Below are positions 1 through 10,328 of a stretch of 48,840 bases of DNA, one piece after another. Under the pieces are notes generated by a model. The model saw only the letters and a list, made by a program, of their open reading frames with translations. It did not search any database and was not told the origin of the DNA. This stretch comes from Rikenellaceae bacterium (GTDB lineage: Bacteria > Bacteroidota > Bacteroidia > Bacteroidales > Rikenellaceae), in NCBI GenBank assembly GCA_015060165.1, contig SUZC01000015.1:1-48840 (forward strand), given 5' to 3'. Numbering within the stretch: position 1 is the stretch's first letter; the number at the start of each line of letters is the position of its first letter. Both the position numbers and the translations under genes were made by a program.

Positions 1-74
1 CCACCATACCAGTTAGAATCCCAACCTTTGATGATACCAAGACGGTTTGCTATTGGATTTACTTTCTGTCCCAT
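1..74 (-). CDS. rpsC: 30S ribosomal protein S3, N-terminal fragment
   Basis: Only the first 24 codons are inside the window; the gene continues past the left edge. The translation begins [15 protein letters not shown], the typical start of bacterial S3, which lies at the mRNA entry channel of the small subunit. It follows rplV after a 4-nt gap, the conserved order of the S10 operon, so it is almost certainly co-transcribed. Nothing can be said about the rest of the protein from this window. Confidence 0.95.
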   Translation of the reverse strand, partial: MGQKVNPIANRLGIIKGWDSNWYG

Positions 75-78
75 TTGC

Positions 79-489
79 TTAGTTATTTTCTGAGGTTACC
101 ATTTTATCTACTACGATGGTTACGTGGTTTGAACGCTTACGAATGCGGTGTGCGCGACCCTGTGGAGCGGGCTGAATGCGCTTGAGCATACGGCCTCCGT
201 CGACCATAATCTCCTTAACACACAATGTAACGTCCTCCAAACGCTCGTTCTCGTTCTTTGCCTCCCAGTTAGCGATTGCTGACTTGAGGAGCTTCTCCAA
301 ACGGATAGATGCCTCCTTCTTTGAGTAACGAAGGATACCCAGTGCCTTATTAATCTCTACGCCACGGATGATGTCTGCTACCAAGCGCATCTTGCGGGGA
401 GAGGTAGGGCAATCACGCATAATAGCGATTGCTTTCTGCTTCTTCTCAGCCTTTAATTTCTCGGCTCTTATTGCTTTTCTTGCACCCAT
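79..489 (-). CDS. rplV: 50S ribosomal protein L22
   Basis: This 136-aa protein is a component of the large subunit that lines the polypeptide exit tunnel. The family core is visible from about residue 25 ([14 protein letters not shown]) through the C-terminal [16 protein letters not shown] segment that precedes the conserved end strand. It carries a short basic N-terminal extension ([19 protein letters not shown]), so it is longer than the usual ~110 aa. It lies 7 nt after rpsS and 4 nt before rpsC in the S10 operon. Confidence 0.97.
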   Translation of the reverse strand: MGARKAIRAEKLKAEKKQKAIAIMRDCPTSPRKMRLVADIIRGVEINKALGILRYSKKEASIRLEKLLKSAIANWEAKNENERLEDVTLCVKEIMVDGGRMLKRIQPAPQGRAHRIRKRSNHVTIVVDKMVTSENN

Positions 490-496
490 TGTCTAA

Positions 497-766
497 CTAT
501 TTTTTCTTGTTACCTGCGTGACCACGGAAATTGCGGGTAGGAGCGAACTCGCCCAATTTGTGACCCACCATATTCTCTGTTACGTATACGGGAATAAACT
601 TATTTCCGTTGTGGACAGCGATTGTCTGACCTACGAAGTCAGGCGAAATCATACTTGCTCGTGACCAAGTCTTGATGACTGTCTTCTTATTGCCCTCGGC
701 CTGTGCTACTACCTTAGCCTCCAACTTGGGGTCAATAAATGGTCCTTTTTTTAATGAACGGCTCAT
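497..766 (-). CDS. rpsS: 30S ribosomal protein S19
   Basis: This 89-aa protein has the normal length for S19, which binds 16S rRNA in the head of the small subunit together with S13. The start [12 protein letters not shown] and the C-terminal [16 protein letters not shown] block are diagnostic for the family. It sits between rplB (17 nt upstream) and rplV (7 nt downstream), as expected in the S10 operon. Confidence 0.98.
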   Translation of the reverse strand: MSRSLKKGPFIDPKLEAKVVAQAEGNKKTVIKTWSRASMISPDFVGQTIAVHNGNKFIPVYVTENMVGHKLGEFAPTRNFRGHAGNKKK

Positions 767-783
767 TATGATACTCTATTTAA

Positions 784-1608
784 TTATTTTTTACGCTTTG
801 AAATAATAAACTTAGAGGTTGTCTTCTTAGGATTACGAGTCTTATAACCCTTAGCCAACAATCCCTTGCGCGAACGCGGGTGACCTCCCGAAGCACGGCC
901 TTCACCACCACCCATCGGGTGATCAACGGGGTTCATCACTACGCCTCGGTTGTGAGGACGACGGCCCAACCAGCGGCTGCGACCTGCCTTACCCGAGCTC
1001 TCGAGGTTGTGGTCTACGTTAGACACAACACCTACGGTTGCGCGGCAAGTTACGAGTACCATACGAGTCTCACCTGAAGGCAACTTGATAATAGCGAACT
1101 TTCCTTCGCGTGCCAAAAGCTGAGCGTACGAACCGGCCGAACGAGCCATTGCGGCACCCTGACCGGGGTAGAGTTCAATATTGTGCACTACAGTACCCAA
1201 GGGGATCTCGCTCAAGAAGAGTGTGTTACCTACCTCGGGGGCTACGCCTGCACCGCTCATAACGGTCTGGCCTACCTGCAAGCCGTTAGGTGCGATGATA
1301 TAGCTCTTCTCACCGTCGGCATATACTATAAGTGCGATACGTGCTGTACGATTTGGATCGTACTCAATAGACTTCACAGTTGCTGCAATACCATCCTTGG
1401 CGCGCTTGAAGTCAACGTTACGGTACATCTGCTTGTGACCACCACCAATGTAGCGTACGGTCATCTTACCTGTATTGTTACGGCCACCAGAGCTCTTCTT
1501 GGGGCTAAGCAACGACTTCTCAGGTGCTGTACGAGTTACCTCGTCGAAAGTACCAATGATCTTATGTCTCGTTCCGGCTGTTACCGGCTTAAACTTTCTT
1601 ACTGCCAT
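784..1608 (-). CDS. rplB: 50S ribosomal protein L2
   Basis: This 274-aa protein is the full-length core protein of the large subunit, needed for subunit association and the peptidyl-transferase region. The sequence shows the N-terminal OB-fold, the conserved segments [18 protein letters not shown] and [18 protein letters not shown], and the [14 protein letters not shown] tail. The His in the [11 protein letters not shown] segment corresponds to the residue linked with peptidyl transfer. It lies 5 nt before rplW's coding order partner on the message (rplW-rplB) and 17 nt before rpsS. Confidence 0.98.
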   Translation of the reverse strand: MAVRKFKPVTAGTRHKIIGTFDEVTRTAPEKSLLSPKKSSGGRNNTGKMTVRYIGGGHKQMYRNVDFKRAKDGIAATVKSIEYDPNRTARIALIVYADGEKSYIIAPNGLQVGQTVMSGAGVAPEVGNTLFLSEIPLGTVVHNIELYPGQGAAMARSAGSYAQLLAREGKFAIIKLPSGETRMVLVTCRATVGVVSNVDHNLESSGKAGRSRWLGRRPHNRGVVMNPVDHPMGGGEGRASGGHPRSRKGLLAKGYKTRNPKKTTSKFIISKRKK

Positions 1609-1613
1609 AGTTG

Positions 1614-1904
1614 TTAGATGTTACTGTAAAAATCTATCTTATCTCCATCCTTCAAGGTTACGATTGCCTTCTTGAAGTTATTTGTACGACCCTCCAAGAG
1701 GCCTGCCTTGGTGTAACGGCTCTTGAGCTTACCCATATAACGGATAGTGTTAACATCGGTAACTACTACGTTGTACATCTGCTCTACGGCGTTACGAATC
1801 TGAAGCTTGTTAGCTCGTACATCAACGATAAAACCGTAGCGGTTCAGTTTCTCGCCCTGAATCGTCATCTTCTCGGTCAAAATAGGCTTAATAATTACTT
1901 CCAT
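1614..1904 (-). CDS. rplW: 50S ribosomal protein L23
   Basis: This 96-aa protein is the exit-tunnel rim protein that docks trigger factor and SRP. It is recognised by the start [13 protein letters not shown], the family's conserved PILTEK motif, and by the later [19 protein letters not shown] segment. The length is normal. It lies between rplD (14 nt upstream) and rplB (5 nt downstream) in the S10 operon. Confidence 0.97.
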   Translation of the reverse strand: MEVIIKPILTEKMTIQGEKLNRYGFIVDVRANKLQIRNAVEQMYNVVVTDVNTIRYMGKLKSRYTKAGLLEGRTNNFKKAIVTLKDGDKIDFYSNI

Positions 1905-1918
1905 CTTTCTTTCGTTTT

Positions 1919-2545
1919 TTAAGCTAACATTACATTCAATACATTCTCTGCACCCTCTACCATTACCAATACATTGGCGTTCATCACCTCATAAGTGTTG
2001 ATGTTTGCTGCCAAGATAGGCTTGATTGAAGGGATGTTGCGGCATGACAACTGAAGATTTACATTGCCCTCCGGCAAGACAAGCAACACCTTCTTGTTGG
2101 CTACCTTCAAAGCCTCAGCCATTGCTACTACCTGCTTTGTCTTAGGAGCCTCCAACTGGAGATTCTCGATTACGCTGATAGCACCTGCCTGTGCCTTGTA
2201 AGTAAGAGCGCTACGGCGAGCCAAACGCTTAAGCTTCTTGTTGAGCTTAAAGCTGTAATCGCGAGGTACTGGACCAAAGATACGGCCACCACCTGGGAAC
2301 AAAGGCGACTTGATGCTACCGCAACGTGCACCACCTGTACCCTTCTGACGCTTAAGCTTACGAGTAGAACCTGCTACCTCGTTACGCTGCTTAGCCTTGT
2401 GAGTTCCCTGACGCTGATCAGCCAAATACTGCTTAACGTCGAGGTAGATAGCGTGGTCATTAGCCTCCACGCCGAAGACTGCATCCGAAAGGACTACCTT
2501 ACGACCAGTCTCTTGTCCTTGTGTGTTCAAAACAGCTAATTCCAT
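1919..2545 (-). CDS. rplD: 50S ribosomal protein L4
   Basis: This 208-aa protein is the large-subunit tunnel protein. The conserved loop [20 protein letters not shown] and the [20 protein letters not shown] segment identify it. The start is placed at the ATG giving [10 protein letters not shown], one nucleotide after the rplC stop. A longer reading from an upstream TTG would overlap rplC and adds only MRSS. In Escherichia coli L4 represses its own operon; whether it does so here is unknown, but the structured gap upstream of rplC is a candidate target. Confidence 0.97.
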   Translation of the reverse strand: MELAVLNTQGQETGRKVVLSDAVFGVEANDHAIYLDVKQYLADQRQGTHKAKQRNEVAGSTRKLKRQKGTGGARCGSIKSPLFPGGGRIFGPVPRDYSFKLNKKLKRLARRSALTYKAQAGAISVIENLQLEAPKTKQVVAMAEALKVANKKVLLVLPEGNVNLQLSCRNIPSIKPILAANINTYEVMNANVLVMVEGAENVLNVMLA

Positions 2546-2546
2546 A

Positions 2547-3161
2547 CTACTTCTCAATTGTTAAATAAGCACCCTTAGCCCCGGGAATTGAACCCTTAAC
2601 CAAAATAAGGTTGTTCTCGGGAATTACCTTTAATACTTTGAGGTTAAGTACCTTAACCTGATCACCACCCATACGGCCGGCCAAACGCTTGCCTTTGAAT
2701 ACGCGTGATGGATAAGACGAAGCACCAAGTGAACCTGGCTTACGCTGACGGTTGTGCTGACCGTGAGTCTGACCACCCACACCACCAAAACCGTGACGCT
2801 TTACTACGCCCTGAAAGCCCTTACCCTTTGAGATCCCTGTTACGTCTACCCAGTCCTCCTCTGTGAACATGTCAACGGTCAAGGTATCACCAAGGTTCAC
2901 CTCTGGCATCTCCTTAAACTCAGCCATCTTGCGCTTGGGAGTTGTGCCCGCTTTCTTGAAGTGACCTAACAAACTGTTGCTGGTGTGCTTTTCACTCTTG
3001 TCGTCATAGGCAATCTGAACAGCCTCGTAAGAATCCTTCTCGAGGGTCTTGATTTGCGTAACTACACACGGACCAGCCTCAATGACAGTGCATGGTATGT
3101 TCTTACCCTCGGCACTGTAAACGGAAGTCATTCCGATTTTCTTTCCAATTAGTCCTGACAT
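2547..3161 (-). CDS. rplC: 50S ribosomal protein L3
   Basis: This 204-aa protein has the normal length for L3, an early-assembly protein of the large subunit near the peptidyl-transferase centre. The start [15 protein letters not shown] and the central loop [19 protein letters not shown] plus [10 protein letters not shown] are diagnostic. It is separated from rpsJ by 194 nt, the only large gap in this operon, so it may have its own leader or an internal promoter. It is followed by rplD with a 1-nt gap, which suggests translational coupling. Confidence 0.98.
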   Translation of the reverse strand: MSGLIGKKIGMTSVYSAEGKNIPCTVIEAGPCVVTQIKTLEKDSYEAVQIAYDDKSEKHTSNSLLGHFKKAGTTPKRKMAEFKEMPEVNLGDTLTVDMFTEEDWVDVTGISKGKGFQGVVKRHGFGGVGGQTHGQHNRQRKPGSLGASSYPSRVFKGKRLAGRMGGDQVKVLNLKVLKVIPENNLILVKGSIPGAKGAYLTIEK

Positions 3162-3305
3162 TTTTCTGTCGAATTACGTTTGTTAAATTAAAGTGATTTG
3201 TATTTATTATAAATATAAGTATATATTCATTTTTTATTTACCCCAACCTCCTCTTGCGAGAGCCGAACTTATTACGTTCCGCCTTGGTTGAGACCGCACA
3301 ACCTT

Positions 3306-3330
3306 GGGGCGCAACAAATCAATGCGCCCC
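3306..3330 (-). promoter_or_regulatory. Stem-loop in the rpsJ-rplC intergenic leader
   Basis: In the 194-nt gap between rpsJ and rplC a perfect 8-bp stem is formed by ggggcgca (3306-3313) and tgcgcccc (3323-3330) with a 9-nt loop. Further weak pairings (ggttg with caacc, gaac with gttc) follow towards rplC. No T-run follows on the transcribed strand, so it is not an obvious intrinsic terminator. It could be a ribosomal-protein binding leader or an RNA processing site. The structure is read from the sequence; the regulatory role is inference. Confidence 0.5.
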
Positions 3331-3355
3331 ACGTTGGCGATATTTTAGCTTAATA

Positions 3356-3661
3356 TCAGACCTTAATCTCAACCTCTACGCCTGAAGGAAGCTCCAACTT
3401 CATCAATGCGTCGATTGTCTTGGGGGTTGACGAATAGATGTCGATAATGCGCTTGAAAGTGCAGAACTGGAACTGCTCACGAGCCTTCTTGTTTACGAAA
3501 GTAGAGCGGTTAACCGTAAAAATCTGCTTGCGTGTGGGCAGGGGCACCGGACCGCTTACCATAGCATCGGTAGCCTTCACTGTCTTCACAATCTTCTCAG
3601 CCGACTTGTCTACCAAGTTGTGGTCGAAAGACTTAAGCTTAATTCTAATCTTCTGGTTCAT
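3356..3661 (-). CDS. rpsJ: 30S ribosomal protein S10
   Basis: This 101-aa protein has the normal length for S10, which is part of the small-subunit head and also the NusE transcription factor. The sequence starts [14 protein letters not shown] and contains GPVPLPTRK and the [13 protein letters not shown] segment, all conserved in the family. It lies 14 nt after fusA, so the str and S10 clusters are joined without an intervening tuf gene. Confidence 0.98.
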   Translation of the reverse strand: MNQKIRIKLKSFDHNLVDKSAEKIVKTVKATDAMVSGPVPLPTRKQIFTVNRSTFVNKKAREQFQFCTFKRIIDIYSSTPKTIDALMKLELPSGVEVEIKV

Positions 3662-3675
3662 ATTGTTTACTCTTA

Positions 3676-5784
3676 TTATTCTAAATCCTTACGTTTGCCG
3701 CTCTTCTCGATGATCTCCTTTGCCAAGTTAGCAGGAACCTCCTCGAAGTGCGAGAACTCCATAGATGATGTTGCACGGCCTGATGAAATGGTACGCAACA
3801 CTGTTACATAACCAAACATCTCTGACAGGGGAACCTTAGCCTTAACCACGCGGGCTGTACCCTTCTGGTCCATACCCTGGATCATACCGCGACGCTTGTT
3901 CAAGTCTCCGATGATATCACCCATATTCTCCTCAGGAGTTACAACCTCTACTGACATAACGGGCTCCATGATAACTGAACCTGCCTTGGGAGCTGCCTGA
4001 CGGAAACCATTGCGGGCGCAGATCTCGAATGAGAGCTGATCTGAATCGACTGGGTGGAATGAACCATCCTTCAAAGTAACCTTCATAGCGTCGATTGTGT
4101 AGCCTGCCAATGCACCATTTGCCATTGCTGACTCGAAGCCCTTCTGAACTGCAGGGATAAACTCCTTAGGTACGTTACCACCCTTAACCTCGTCAACGAA
4201 TGTAAGGCCAGTCTTACCCTCATCTGCAGGACCGATCTCGAAGATGATATCGGCAAACTTACCACGACCACCAGTCTGCTTCTTGAATACCTCACGGTGC
4301 TGAACTGTCTTAGTAAGAGCCTCCTTATAGTTAACCTGAGGTGCACCCTGGTTGATCTCTACACCGAACTCACGACGCAAACGGTCAACGATGATATCCA
4401 AGTGGAGCTCACCCATACCGCTGATGATAGTCTGACCTGACTCCTCATCGGTACGAACTGTAAATGTAGGATCCTCCTCAGCAAGCTTACCAAGTGCGAT
4501 ACCGAGCTTATCCAAATCCTTCTGAGTCTTAGGCTCAACTGCAAGACCGATAACTGGCTCAGGGAATGTCATCTGCTCAAGTACCAATGGTGCGTTCTCT
4601 GCTGTAAGAGTATCACCAGTACGGATCTCCTTGAAACCTACTGCTGCGCAGATATCACCTGCCTCAACGCGCTCAATTGGATTCTGCTTGTTTGAGTGCA
4701 TCTGATAAAGACGACTGATACGCTCACGCTTACCGCTACGAGCATTCAACACATAAGAACCTGCGTCCAAAGCACCTGAGTATGCACGTACGAATGCCAA
4801 ACGACCTACGAATGGGTCAGTTGCAATCTTAAACGCAAGACCACAGAAAGGATCGTTTACTGATGCATTACGAGTCTCAGTCTCGTCTGTCTTAGGATTT
4901 ACACCCTCTACTGCAGGAACATCCAGCGGAGAGGGAAGGAACGCCATAATATAATCAAGCAACTTCTGTACACCCTTGTTGTGGAATGAAGAACCACACA
5001 TCATAGGCACCAATGTCATATTCATTGTTGCTGTACGGATAGCTGCGATCAACTCATCGGGAGTGATTGAATCGGGATCCTCGAAGAACTTCTCCATAAG
5101 AGCGTCGTCGGTTGCTGCAACCTCCTCGATAAGCTTTGCACGCCACTCGGCTGCCTCAGCCTTCATATTCTCGGGAATCTCCTTAAGCTCGAAGTTATCG
5201 CGAACGGTCTTGTCGTCGTAGTAGTAGATTGCATTATTATATATAAGGTCAATCAAACCCTCGAACTTATCCTCAACACCGATAGGCAATACTACGGGAA
5301 GAGCTGTTGCTCCGAAGTGCTCCTTAATCTGAGCGCATACTGCAAAGAAGTCGGCACCTGTACGGTCCATCTTGTTAACATAACCGATACGGGGTACGTT
5401 GTACTTGTCAGCCTGACGCCATACTGTCTCTGACTGGGGCTCTACACCACCTACTGCACAGAAAGTTGCCACAGCACCGTCCAATACGCGCAATGAACGC
5501 TCTACCTCAACGGTAAAGTCAACGTGTCCCGGAGTATCGATCAAGTTGATCTGGTACTGGTGATCCTTGTAGTTCCAGAATGCTGTTGTAGCTGCAGAAG
5601 TAATGGTAATACCACGTTCCTGCTCCTGAACCATCCAGTCCATTGTGGCTGCACCCTCGTGAGTCTCACCAATCTTGTGAGTCTTACCCGTATAGAAAAG
5701 GATACGCTCAGAGGTTGTAGTCTTACCGGCATCGATGTGAGCCATGATACCGATATTACGAGTATATTTAAGATCTCTTGCCAT
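3676..5784 (-). CDS. fusA: Translation elongation factor G
   Basis: This 702-aa protein is the full-length translocase that moves tRNAs and mRNA on the ribosome using GTP. The G domain shows AHIDAGKTT (15-23), DTPGH (83-87, with the catalytic His87) and NKMD (137-140); domains II to V follow without gaps. Its place between rpsG and rpsJ (gaps 15 and 14 nt) marks it as the canonical housekeeping EF-G rather than a second paralogue such as those known elsewhere in Bacteroidota genomes. Confidence 0.98.
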   Translation of the reverse strand: MARDLKYTRNIGIMAHIDAGKTTTSERILFYTGKTHKIGETHEGAATMDWMVQEQERGITITSAATTAFWNYKDHQYQINLIDTPGHVDFTVEVERSLRVLDGAVATFCAVGGVEPQSETVWRQADKYNVPRIGYVNKMDRTGADFFAVCAQIKEHFGATALPVVLPIGVEDKFEGLIDLIYNNAIYYYDDKTVRDNFELKEIPENMKAEAAEWRAKLIEEVAATDDALMEKFFEDPDSITPDELIAAIRTATMNMTLVPMMCGSSFHNKGVQKLLDYIMAFLPSPLDVPAVEGVNPKTDETETRNASVNDPFCGLAFKIATDPFVGRLAFVRAYSGALDAGSYVLNARSGKRERISRLYQMHSNKQNPIERVEAGDICAAVGFKEIRTGDTLTAENAPLVLEQMTFPEPVIGLAVEPKTQKDLDKLGIALGKLAEEDPTFTVRTDEESGQTIISGMGELHLDIIVDRLRREFGVEINQGAPQVNYKEALTKTVQHREVFKKQTGGRGKFADIIFEIGPADEGKTGLTFVDEVKGGNVPKEFIPAVQKGFESAMANGALAGYTIDAMKVTLKDGSFHPVDSDQLSFEICARNGFRQAAPKAGSVIMEPVMSVEVVTPEENMGDIIGDLNKRRGMIQGMDQKGTARVVKAKVPLSEMFGYVTVLRTISSGRATSSMEFSHFEEVPANLAKEIIEKSGKRKDLE

Positions 5785-5799
5785 TTAACTCTCTGTTTT

Positions 5800-6276
5800 T
5801 TAGAATCTGAAGTGTGCAAATGCCTTGTTTGCCTCCGCCATACGGTGCATCTCCTCCTTACGCTTGAAGGCAGCACCCTGTGAGTTGAATGCATCGACAA
5901 TCTCCGATGCGAGCTTCTCTGCCATTGACTTGCCGGCGCGCTTACGCGAATAAAGGACAAGGTTTTTCATCGAAATAGAAACTTTGCGCTCCGGTCTAAC
6001 CTCCATAGGAACTTGGAAGGTCGCACCACCGATACGCTTTGACTTAACTTCGACTTGGGGTGTGATATTCTCAAGAGCCTGTTTCCAGATTTCCAACGGA
6101 GATTTATCAGCATCCTTCATCTTCTTGCTAACCAACTCCAATGAATCATAGAAGATGGTGTAAGCAATACTCTTCTTTCCATCCAGCATCAAATTGTTCA
6201 CGAAACGAGTTACCTCAACATCGTTGAACTTGGGATCCGGAAGTAGAATTCGCTTTCTAGGCTTAGCTTTTCTCAT
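5800..6276 (-). CDS. rpsG: 30S ribosomal protein S7
   Basis: This 158-aa protein is the primary 16S rRNA-binding protein of the small-subunit head. The start [15 protein letters not shown] and the conserved [14 protein letters not shown] and [18 protein letters not shown] blocks identify it. It lies between rpsL (31 nt upstream) and fusA (15 nt downstream). In enteric bacteria S7 regulates the str operon through the rpsL-rpsG gap; the 31-nt gap here is too short to show that kind of element clearly. Confidence 0.98.
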   Translation of the reverse strand: MRKAKPRKRILLPDPKFNDVEVTRFVNNLMLDGKKSIAYTIFYDSLELVSKKMKDADKSPLEIWKQALENITPQVEVKSKRIGGATFQVPMEVRPERKVSISMKNLVLYSRKRAGKSMAEKLASEIVDAFNSQGAAFKRKEEMHRMAEANKAFAHFRF

Positions 6277-6307
6277 TTTGTTTTCCTGATTTAGTTCTAA
6301 TTAATTT

Positions 6308-6691
6308 TTACTTCTTTGCAGCCTTTGGACGCTTAGCACCGTACTTTGAACGACGCTGACGACGACCATCTACACCTGCTGAATCCAATGCACCGCGAAC
6401 CAAGTGGTAACGTACACCCGGAAGGTCCTTAACACGACCACCGCGTACCAACACGATTGAGTGCTCCTGCAAGTTGTGACCTTCACCGGGGATGTAGGCG
6501 TTGACCTCCTTGCCATTGGTCAATCTTACACGCGCCACCTTACGCATAGCCGAGTTCGGCTTCTTCGGAGTCGTAGTGTACACACGTGTACATACGCCAC
6601 GACGCTGGGGACACGCAGCGAGTGCTGGAGACTTACTCTTGTCCTCCATGCTAACTCGACCGTTTCTTACTAACTGTTGAATAGTTGGCAT
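6308..6691 (-). CDS. rpsL: 30S ribosomal protein S12
   Basis: This 127-aa protein is the decoding-centre protein of the small subunit. The start [12 protein letters not shown] and the two conserved loops [10 protein letters not shown] and [11 protein letters not shown] are present. The lysines whose changes give streptomycin resistance in other bacteria are the wild-type ones here. It is the first gene of the leftward operon and has a promoter-like -7 element about 70 nt upstream. Confidence 0.98.
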   Translation of the reverse strand: MPTIQQLVRNGRVSMEDKSKSPALAACPQRRGVCTRVYTTTPKKPNSAMRKVARVRLTNGKEVNAYIPGEGHNLQEHSIVLVRGGRVKDLPGVRYHLVRGALDSAGVDGRRQRRSKYGAKRPKAAKK

Positions 6692-6760
6692 TGTAAAAAC
6701 TTTTGTCCTTTAAACTTGTTAATAATCAATTTCTGTTTTCAAAACGTCCATTTCGGACTG

Positions 6761-6768
6761 CAAAGGTA
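6761..6768 (-). promoter_or_regulatory. -7 element of the rpsL operon promoter
   Basis: Read on the minus strand the sequence is TACCTTTG, an exact match to the Bacteroidota -7 consensus TAnnTTTG, about 70 nt upstream of the rpsL start. No TTTG sits at the expected distance further upstream; that stretch is A/T-rich. Assignment to the translation operon rests on position and orientation. Confidence 0.55.
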
Positions 6769-6941
6769 ATGAAAAAATTTTAATAACACTATATATATGA
6801 CTCTTTTTTCGGCATTTTTCAGCATTTTAACCCAATTCCAATTCTTTTTACTTATGGTTTTTACAGGATTATAAGTATTTATTTATACATACACCCTCAA
6901 AGGCATATTTTTCAGCGTCTTAACGTTTTCTTAACATTGAG

Positions 6942-7060
6942 TTTGGGTGCGATGTTTTTACCGGTAAAAGCAGCTAAAAACCCGCCGAAAATAAGAGCGA
7001 GACGACCACAAAGAACAGAGGGAAAACACCTCAAAAGACGAGTAATAAATCGCACCCAAA
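6942..7060. repeat. 12-bp inverted repeat spanning 119 nt in the rpsL-leuS spacer
   Basis: The 842-nt spacer 6692-7533 holds no convincing gene. Within it tttgggtgcgat (6942-6953) recurs as its exact reverse complement atcgcacccaaa (7049-7060). The enclosed segment contains the 14-nt palindrome ttttaccggtaaaa (6956-6969). The arrangement could fold into a long-armed RNA or be the remains of a small mobile unit. No target duplication was seen, and the rest of 6769-6940 is A/T-rich sequence in which I see nothing. Confidence 0.5.
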
Positions 7061-7086
7061 AGCAACAAAATGGAGGTCGACAAAGT

Positions 7087-7162
7087 GCAAAATTCCGACT
7101 CAAAAAAGGGATAAAAGGAGGTCAAAACGAGCTGTAAAAATTGCAAAATTCCGACTCAAAAA
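7087..7162. repeat. Two exact 20-bp direct repeats, plus a degenerate third copy
   Basis: The sequence gcaaaattccgactcaaaaa occurs at 7087-7106 and again at 7143-7162, 56 nt apart. A degenerate relative (gcaaaatttcagactcgaaa) lies at 7210-7229. The copies lie between the divergent rpsL and leuS transcription units. They are too few and unevenly spaced for a CRISPR array. They could be protein-binding sites or decayed repeat units. Confidence 0.6.
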
Positions 7163-7382
7163 TTGAGTGCTCAACGAGGATAGAACTAGAACAATCTCTC
7201 CCCTGTCTGGCAAAATTTCAGACTCGAAACAGTGCAAAATAAGCCAACTTATTCAACGATTTTAGCAACAAAACAAAATCAATAAGCCATCGATGCAACC
7301 CATTTTCACGAGAAATTCACCAAAATTTCATCCCATACGGGAAAATATTTGCTGCTCGGCAGGGGATTAATCGGCAATAAAT

Positions 7383-7413
7383 TTTGAACTGCGGCCAAGT
7401 TATTATATATTTG
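7383..7413 (+). promoter_or_regulatory. leuS promoter (TTTG-N19-TATATTTG)
   Basis: TTTG at 7383-7386 and TATATTTG at 7406-7413 are separated by 19 nt and match the Bacteroidota -33/-7 consensus. Transcription should start near 7418-7420, giving a leader of about 115 nt before the leuS ATG. That leader contains an imperfect palindrome with gtacgt (7449-7454) and acgtac (7463-7468) as arms. Confidence 0.7.
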
Positions 7414-7533
7414 CAAATTGAATTTTTATATAATAAAAGGTGCGGGCAGGTACGTGCGCACATACGTACGAGAAAATCCTCCGACACCAAACCCTGAACG
7501 CAAAACAATAAACAAAAAAAAATATAACTCGAA

Positions 7534-10287
7534 ATGGAATACAATTTCAAACAAATTGAGACCAAATGGCAGAAGCTGTGGGAGCAGCGCAAGACCTATC
7601 ACGTAGAGGTTGACAATAGTCGCCCGAAATATTATGTACTCGATATGTTCCCCTACCCCTCAGGTGCGGGACTCCACGTGGGACACCCGTTGGGATATAT
7701 CGCATCGGATATCTACTCTCGCTACAAGCGTCTTTGCGGATTCAACGTCCTGCACCCAATGGGATACGATGCATTCGGACTTCCCGCCGAGCAGTACGCT
7801 ATCCAGACAGGACAGCACCCCGCAGTAACTACTGAGCAGAACATCAACCGCTACCGCGAGCAGATGGACAAGATTGGGTTCTGCTACGACTGGGACCGCG
7901 AGGTACGCACTTGCGAGCCCGAGTACTACAAGTGGACACAGTGGGCATTCCTCAAGATGTACGACCACTACTACTGCCGCAAAGCACAGAAGGCTATGCC
8001 TATCGAGGATTTGAAGGCAGCATTCGCAGCAAACGGTACAGAGGGTATTGATGCCGCTTGTACTACAGAGATGACGTTTACCGCTGAGGAGTGGAACGCT
8101 TGGGACGAGGCAAAGCGTGAGCAGGTATTGCAGAACTACCGCCTCGCATATCGTGCCGACACAATGGTTAACTGGTGTCCGCAGTTGGGCACTGTATTGG
8201 CCAACGACGAGGTGAAGGACGGTTTGTCGGTACGCGGTGGCTTCCCTGTTGAGCAGAAGCGAATGAAACAGTGGAGTTTGCGCGTAACGGCATACGCACA
8301 GCGTATGCTGGACGGCCTGGAGACTTTGGAGTGGAGCGATTCGCTCAAAGAGATTCAGCGCAACTGGATTGGTCGTTCGGAGGGTGCTCAGGTATTCTTC
8401 GACGTGAAGGATTCAGAGCGTAAGTTGGAAATTTTCACCACTCGCCCTGACACCATCTTCGGCGTAACATTTATGGTTATCGCACCCGAGCACGAGTGGG
8501 TCGAGGAGCTCACAACCGAGGAGAACAAGGCTGCCGTAGAGGCCTACATCGCCGAAACAAAGAAGCGTTCTGAGCGTGAACGTATTGCCGAGACTCGCCG
8601 CGTAAGTGGCGTACAGACCGGCTCATACGCCATCAACCCCTTCACTGGCAACGCAATTCCAATCTATATTTCCGACTATGTATTGGCAGGATATGGTACA
8701 GGTGCAATTATGGCCGTACCGGCTCACGATTCGCGTGACTACGCATTTGCCCGTCATTTTGGCATCGAGATTATCCCCGTTGTAGAGGGTGGCAATATCG
8801 AGGTTGAGTCATACGACGCCAAGGCTGGTAAGATGATTAATTCAGGTTTCCTTACAGGTATGGACGTTAAGGAGGCTATCCCCGCAATGTTCGCCGAGGT
8901 GGAGAAGCGCGGTTTGGGTAAGAAGCTCATCAACTACCGCCTGCGTGATGCTATTTTCTCACGCCAGCGTTACTGGGGTGAGCCATTCCCCGTATACTAC
9001 AAGGGCGACACAGCATATCCGCTCAGCGAGGATAAGCTCCCATTGGAGTTGCCTCCTATCGAGAACTTTGGTCCAACAGAGCAGGGCGAGCCACCATTGG
9101 CACGCGTCGAGAGTTGGAGCTATGATGGTTGCCCGCTGGAGCTCTCTACAATGCCTGGCTTTGCGGGTTCGTCGGCTTACTACTTGCGCTATATGGATCC
9201 ACACAATAATGAGGCACTCGTATCGAAGGAGGCAAATGACTACTGGCGTAATGTGGACCTCTACGTAGGAGGTATTGAGCATGCAACAGGCCACCTGATG
9301 TACTCTCGTTTCTGGAATATGTTCCTCTACGATTTGGGTTACGTGTGCGAGAGCGAGCCATTCAAGAAGCTTGTTAACCAGGGAATGATTCAGGGCCGTT
9401 CGAACTTTGTTTACCGCGTTGTGGGTACAAACAAGTTCGTATCGCTCGGCCTGAAGAAGGATTACGAGACTCAGGAGATTCACGTTGACGTAAATATCGT
9501 CAAGAACGACCAGCTCGACCTCGATGCATTCCGTGCTTGGCGTCCCGAATTCAACGATGCTGAGTTTATCTTGGAAGATGGCAAATATGTATGTGGCTGG
9601 GCTATCGAGAAGATGTCGAAGTCGATGTTCAACGTTGTAAACCCCGACAATATCGTGGAGAACTACGGTGCCGATACTCTGCGTATGTATGAGATGTTCC
9701 TCGGCCCGTTGGAGCAGTCAAAGCCTTGGGATACAAACGGAATCGACGGAGTACACAAATTCTTGCGTAAGTTCTGGCGATTGTTCTACGACCGCGAGGG
9801 TGCATTTGCTCTTACAGATGAGCAGCCGACACCTGCCGAGTTGAAGACTCTTCACAAGACCATCAAGAAGATTCGCGAGGATATTGAGAACTTCTCGTTC
9901 AATACCTCTATTTCGGCATTTATGATTTGCCTCAACGAACTTGGCGCCTGCCATAAGCGAGCTATCCTGGAGCCGCTCGCAATCCTGATCGCTCCATTTG
10001 CTCCGCATATCGCCGAGGAGTTGTGGGAGGCAATGGGCCACGCAGAGACCATCTTCGACGCAGCTTATCCTACTCACGATGAGAAGTATTTGGAGGAGAG
10101 CGCATTTGAGTATCCCGTAATGGTCAACGGCAAGTTGCGCTTCAAGCAAACCTACGCCTTGGCGATGAAACCAGCCGAGATTCAGGCCGCAATCGTGGAG
10201 ACCGAGGGTGCACAGAAGTGGCTTGAAGGCAAGGCTCCAAAGAAGATTATCGTTGTTCCTGGCAAGATCATCAACATCGTAATCTAA
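7534..10287 (+). CDS. leuS: Leucyl-tRNA synthetase
   Basis: This 917-aa protein is a class I synthetase that charges tRNA-Leu with leucine. The HIGH-type motif is HVGH (48-51) and the second signature is KMSKS (693-697). The editing domain with TTRPDTIFG lies between them. A segment of roughly 45 residues before VNWCP (about 150-200) and the stretch before KMSKS are longer than in E. coli, which I recall as a Bacteroidota feature. The start was chosen at [12 protein letters not shown], the normal N-terminus. Its stop lies 41 nt before the first exported-enzyme gene, with no terminator between. Confidence 0.97.
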   Translation: MEYNFKQIETKWQKLWEQRKTYHVEVDNSRPKYYVLDMFPYPSGAGLHVGHPLGYIASDIYSRYKRLCGFNVLHPMGYDAFGLPAEQYAIQTGQHPAVTTEQNINRYREQMDKIGFCYDWDREVRTCEPEYYKWTQWAFLKMYDHYYCRKAQKAMPIEDLKAAFAANGTEGIDAACTTEMTFTAEEWNAWDEAKREQVLQNYRLAYRADTMVNWCPQLGTVLANDEVKDGLSVRGGFPVEQKRMKQWSLRVTAYAQRMLDGLETLEWSDSLKEIQRNWIGRSEGAQVFFDVKDSERKLEIFTTRPDTIFGVTFMVIAPEHEWVEELTTEENKAAVEAYIAETKKRSERERIAETRRVSGVQTGSYAINPFTGNAIPIYISDYVLAGYGTGAIMAVPAHDSRDYAFARHFGIEIIPVVEGGNIEVESYDAKAGKMINSGFLTGMDVKEAIPAMFAEVEKRGLGKKLINYRLRDAIFSRQRYWGEPFPVYYKGDTAYPLSEDKLPLELPPIENFGPTEQGEPPLARVESWSYDGCPLELSTMPGFAGSSAYYLRYMDPHNNEALVSKEANDYWRNVDLYVGGIEHATGHLMYSRFWNMFLYDLGYVCESEPFKKLVNQGMIQGRSNFVYRVVGTNKFVSLGLKKDYETQEIHVDVNIVKNDQLDLDAFRAWRPEFNDAEFILEDGKYVCGWAIEKMSKSMFNVVNPDNIVENYGADTLRMYEMFLGPLEQSKPWDTNGIDGVHKFLRKFWRLFYDREGAFALTDEQPTPAELKTLHKTIKKIREDIENFSFNTSISAFMICLNELGACHKRAILEPLAILIAPFAPHIAEELWEAMGHAETIFDAAYPTHDEKYLEESAFEYPVMVNGKLRFKQTYALAMKPAEIQAAIVETEGAQKWLEGKAPKKIIVVPGKIINIVI

Positions 10288-10328
10288 CACTGCCGAAACC
10301 CTATCACCAACCTAAAACTACTAAAACT

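Noticed and set aside
2546..2557. Upstream TTG start for rplD
   Set aside because: It would overlap the rplC stop and adds four residues with no family support; the ATG at 2545 gives the normal L4 N-terminus.
6937..7137. Open frame of 66 codons in the rpsL-leuS spacer (basic, Lys/Arg/Gln-rich)
   Set aside because: It needs a TTG start, resembles no family, covers the 12-bp inverted repeat and a 20-bp repeat, and has no promoter. Its composition follows the purine-rich DNA.
7087..7229. CRISPR-like appearance of the 20-bp repeats
   Set aside because: Only two exact copies and one degenerate copy, unequal spacing (56 and 67 nt) and no cas gene nearby.
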